This document shows positions 63,323 to 64,000 of a DNA stretch of 64,000 nucleotides, in pieces. The position numbers and the translations under genes were made by a program. Position 1 is the first letter of the stretch. Each line of letters opens with the position of its first letter. Source of the stretch: Streptomyces djakartensis (lineage in GTDB: Bacteria; Actinomycetota; Actinomycetes; Streptomycetales; Streptomycetaceae); the NCBI RefSeq assembly GCF_014651075.1, contig NZ_BMWE01000014.1:62001-126000 (forward strand). Direction: 5' to 3'. Under the pieces are notes generated by a model, which worked only from the letters and a program-made list of their open reading frames with translations, was not told the origin of the DNA and did no database searches.

Positions 63323-64000
63323 TCATCTGGGCGCCCCACCGGGGGAGATGAGCCCCGTCTCGTAGGCGAAGACCACGGCCTGGACGCGGTCGCGCAGATC
63401 CAGCTTCGACAGGATGCGGCCGACGTGACTCTTGACCGTGGTCGGGCTGAGGAACAGCCGGGAGGCGAGTTCGGCGTTGCTGAGGCCCGTCGCGAGGAGG
63501 CGGAGCACCTCGAGTTCACGCGGGGTCAGGCCGGACAGATCGCGGTGCGGGGCGGTGATCTGCGGTTCGTCGTGAGGGGCGAAGCGCTCGATCAGCCGGC
63601 GAGTGATCGCGGGCGCGAGGAGAGCGTCGCCGGTCCGCACCAGGCGCAAGGCGGACACCAGGTGTTCGGGGGTGACGTCCTTGAGCAGGAAGCCGCTGGC
63701 GCCGGCCGTGAGCGCGGCGTAGACGTAGTGATCCAGGTCGTACGTGGTGAGGATGACGACCCGCGTTCCGGCCTGGCCCGCGTCTCCCACGATGCGCCTG
63801 GTGGCCTCGATGCCGTCCATCTCGGGCATCCGGATGTCCATGAGGACGACGTCGGGCCGCGTACGGCGAACCGCTGCGACCGCCTCGGCCCCGTCGGCGG
63901 CCTCGGCCGCCACCTCGATGCCGTCCGCGGCCAGGATCATCTTGAAACCGGTGCGTACGAGGGCCTGGTCGTCGGCGATGACGGCGCGCAGCGGCTGCCG
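63323..64000 (-). CDS. NarL/LuxR-type response regulator, 5' end cut by window edge
   Basis: The frame is open to the right edge (codons begin at 64000), so the true start lies outside. The visible 225 residues contain most of a receiver domain: AVIADDQALVRTGFKMIL with the acidic pair, phosphoacceptor Asp in VVLMDIRMPEMDGIE, switch Thr in VVILTTYDLDHYVY and Lys in GFLLKDVTP. A GerE/LuxR helix-turn-helix follows (GLTPRELEVLRLLATGLSNA; LFLSPTTVKSHVGRILSKLD). The usual partner histidine kinase would be encoded immediately upstream, beyond the window. Confidence 0.93.
   Translation of the reverse strand, partial: RQPLRAVIADDQALVRTGFKMILAADGIEVAAEAADGAEAVAAVRRTRPDVVLMDIRMPEMDGIEATRRIVGDAGQAGTRVVILTTYDLDHYVYAALTAGASGFLLKDVTPEHLVSALRLVRTGDALLAPAITRRLIERFAPHDEPQITAPHRDLSGLTPRELEVLRLLATGLSNAELASRLFLSPTTVKSHVGRILSKLDLRDRVQAVVFAYETGLISPGGAPR

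Overview
The window is very GC-rich and densely coded, with strong codon bias, frequent GTG/TTG starts, AGGAGG-type ribosome binding sites and long GC-rich hairpin terminators. Gene content is typical of Streptomyces: tap-tpg telomere genes, an XRE/DUF397/ATPase trio, several SpoIIE-type phosphatases, a GH6 cellulase with CebR-type boxes, furA-katG and a long-form GAPDH. The tap-tpg pair places the window in or near a chromosome arm of a linear replicon. No telomere palindrome, rRNA, tRNA, CRISPR array or intact insertion sequence was found.

Layout. 1-1.8 kb: cut end of a cupin-type gene, then two divergent hsp20 genes with matching promoters and a small membrane protein. 1.8-11.3 kb: polymer-degradation and secreted proteins: a LacI regulator, GH6 cellulase with three operator-like palindromes, a GH16-type protein, a 930-aa secreted hydrolase, a methyltransferase and a lysyl oxidase. 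11.3-15.4 kb: gene-poor stretch with a decayed B3/B4-domain gene, small membrane proteins, a HAD phosphatase and a RibD-type reductase. 15.4-18.3 kb: tpg and tap. 18.4-21.8 kb: STAS protein, winged-helix regulator, secreted EEP-fold protein and acyltransferase.

21.8-35.3 kb is a signalling and energy block: a soluble hybrid kinase with a poly-HAMP array translationally coupled to a response regulator, a divergent ATPase/GAF/SpoIIE phosphatase, a universal stress protein, a phosphofructokinase with the residue pair of PPi-dependent enzymes, a phosphate permease, a second SpoIIE phosphatase beside a stand-alone MASE1 protein, and a MOSC protein. 35.3-41 kb is envelope-related: YceI, GT4 glycosyltransferase with a coupled partner, VanW protein and an exported carbonic anhydrase. 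41.2-43.9 kb is katG-furA with an apparently leaderless furA.

44-48.7 kb is a carboxylate-use module: CitE-like lyase, CaiB/BaiF CoA-transferase, LysR regulator and divergent CitMHS transporter, with two copies of one inverted-repeat operator (ATTGATGCG-N5-CGCATYGA) beside both transcription units. 48.8-54.5 kb holds a coiled-coil protein, long GAPDH and a modular GH30 hydrolase. 54.9-61.2 kb holds a SAM methyltransferase, the XRE/DUF397/ATPase group and a membrane SpoIIE phosphatase with a CitA-like sensor. 61.3-64 kb holds a ferredoxin-NADP reductase behind a repeated CTCATA element, a small secreted lamin-tail protein behind a PHO-box-like array, and a LuxR-type response regulator cut by the right edge.

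The best-supported non-routine observations are the duplicated LysR operator of the CoA-dependent carboxylate module, the matched hsp20 promoters, the poly-HAMP kinase, the predicted PPi-type PFK, and the uncharacterised regulatory repeats in front of the fpr gene.
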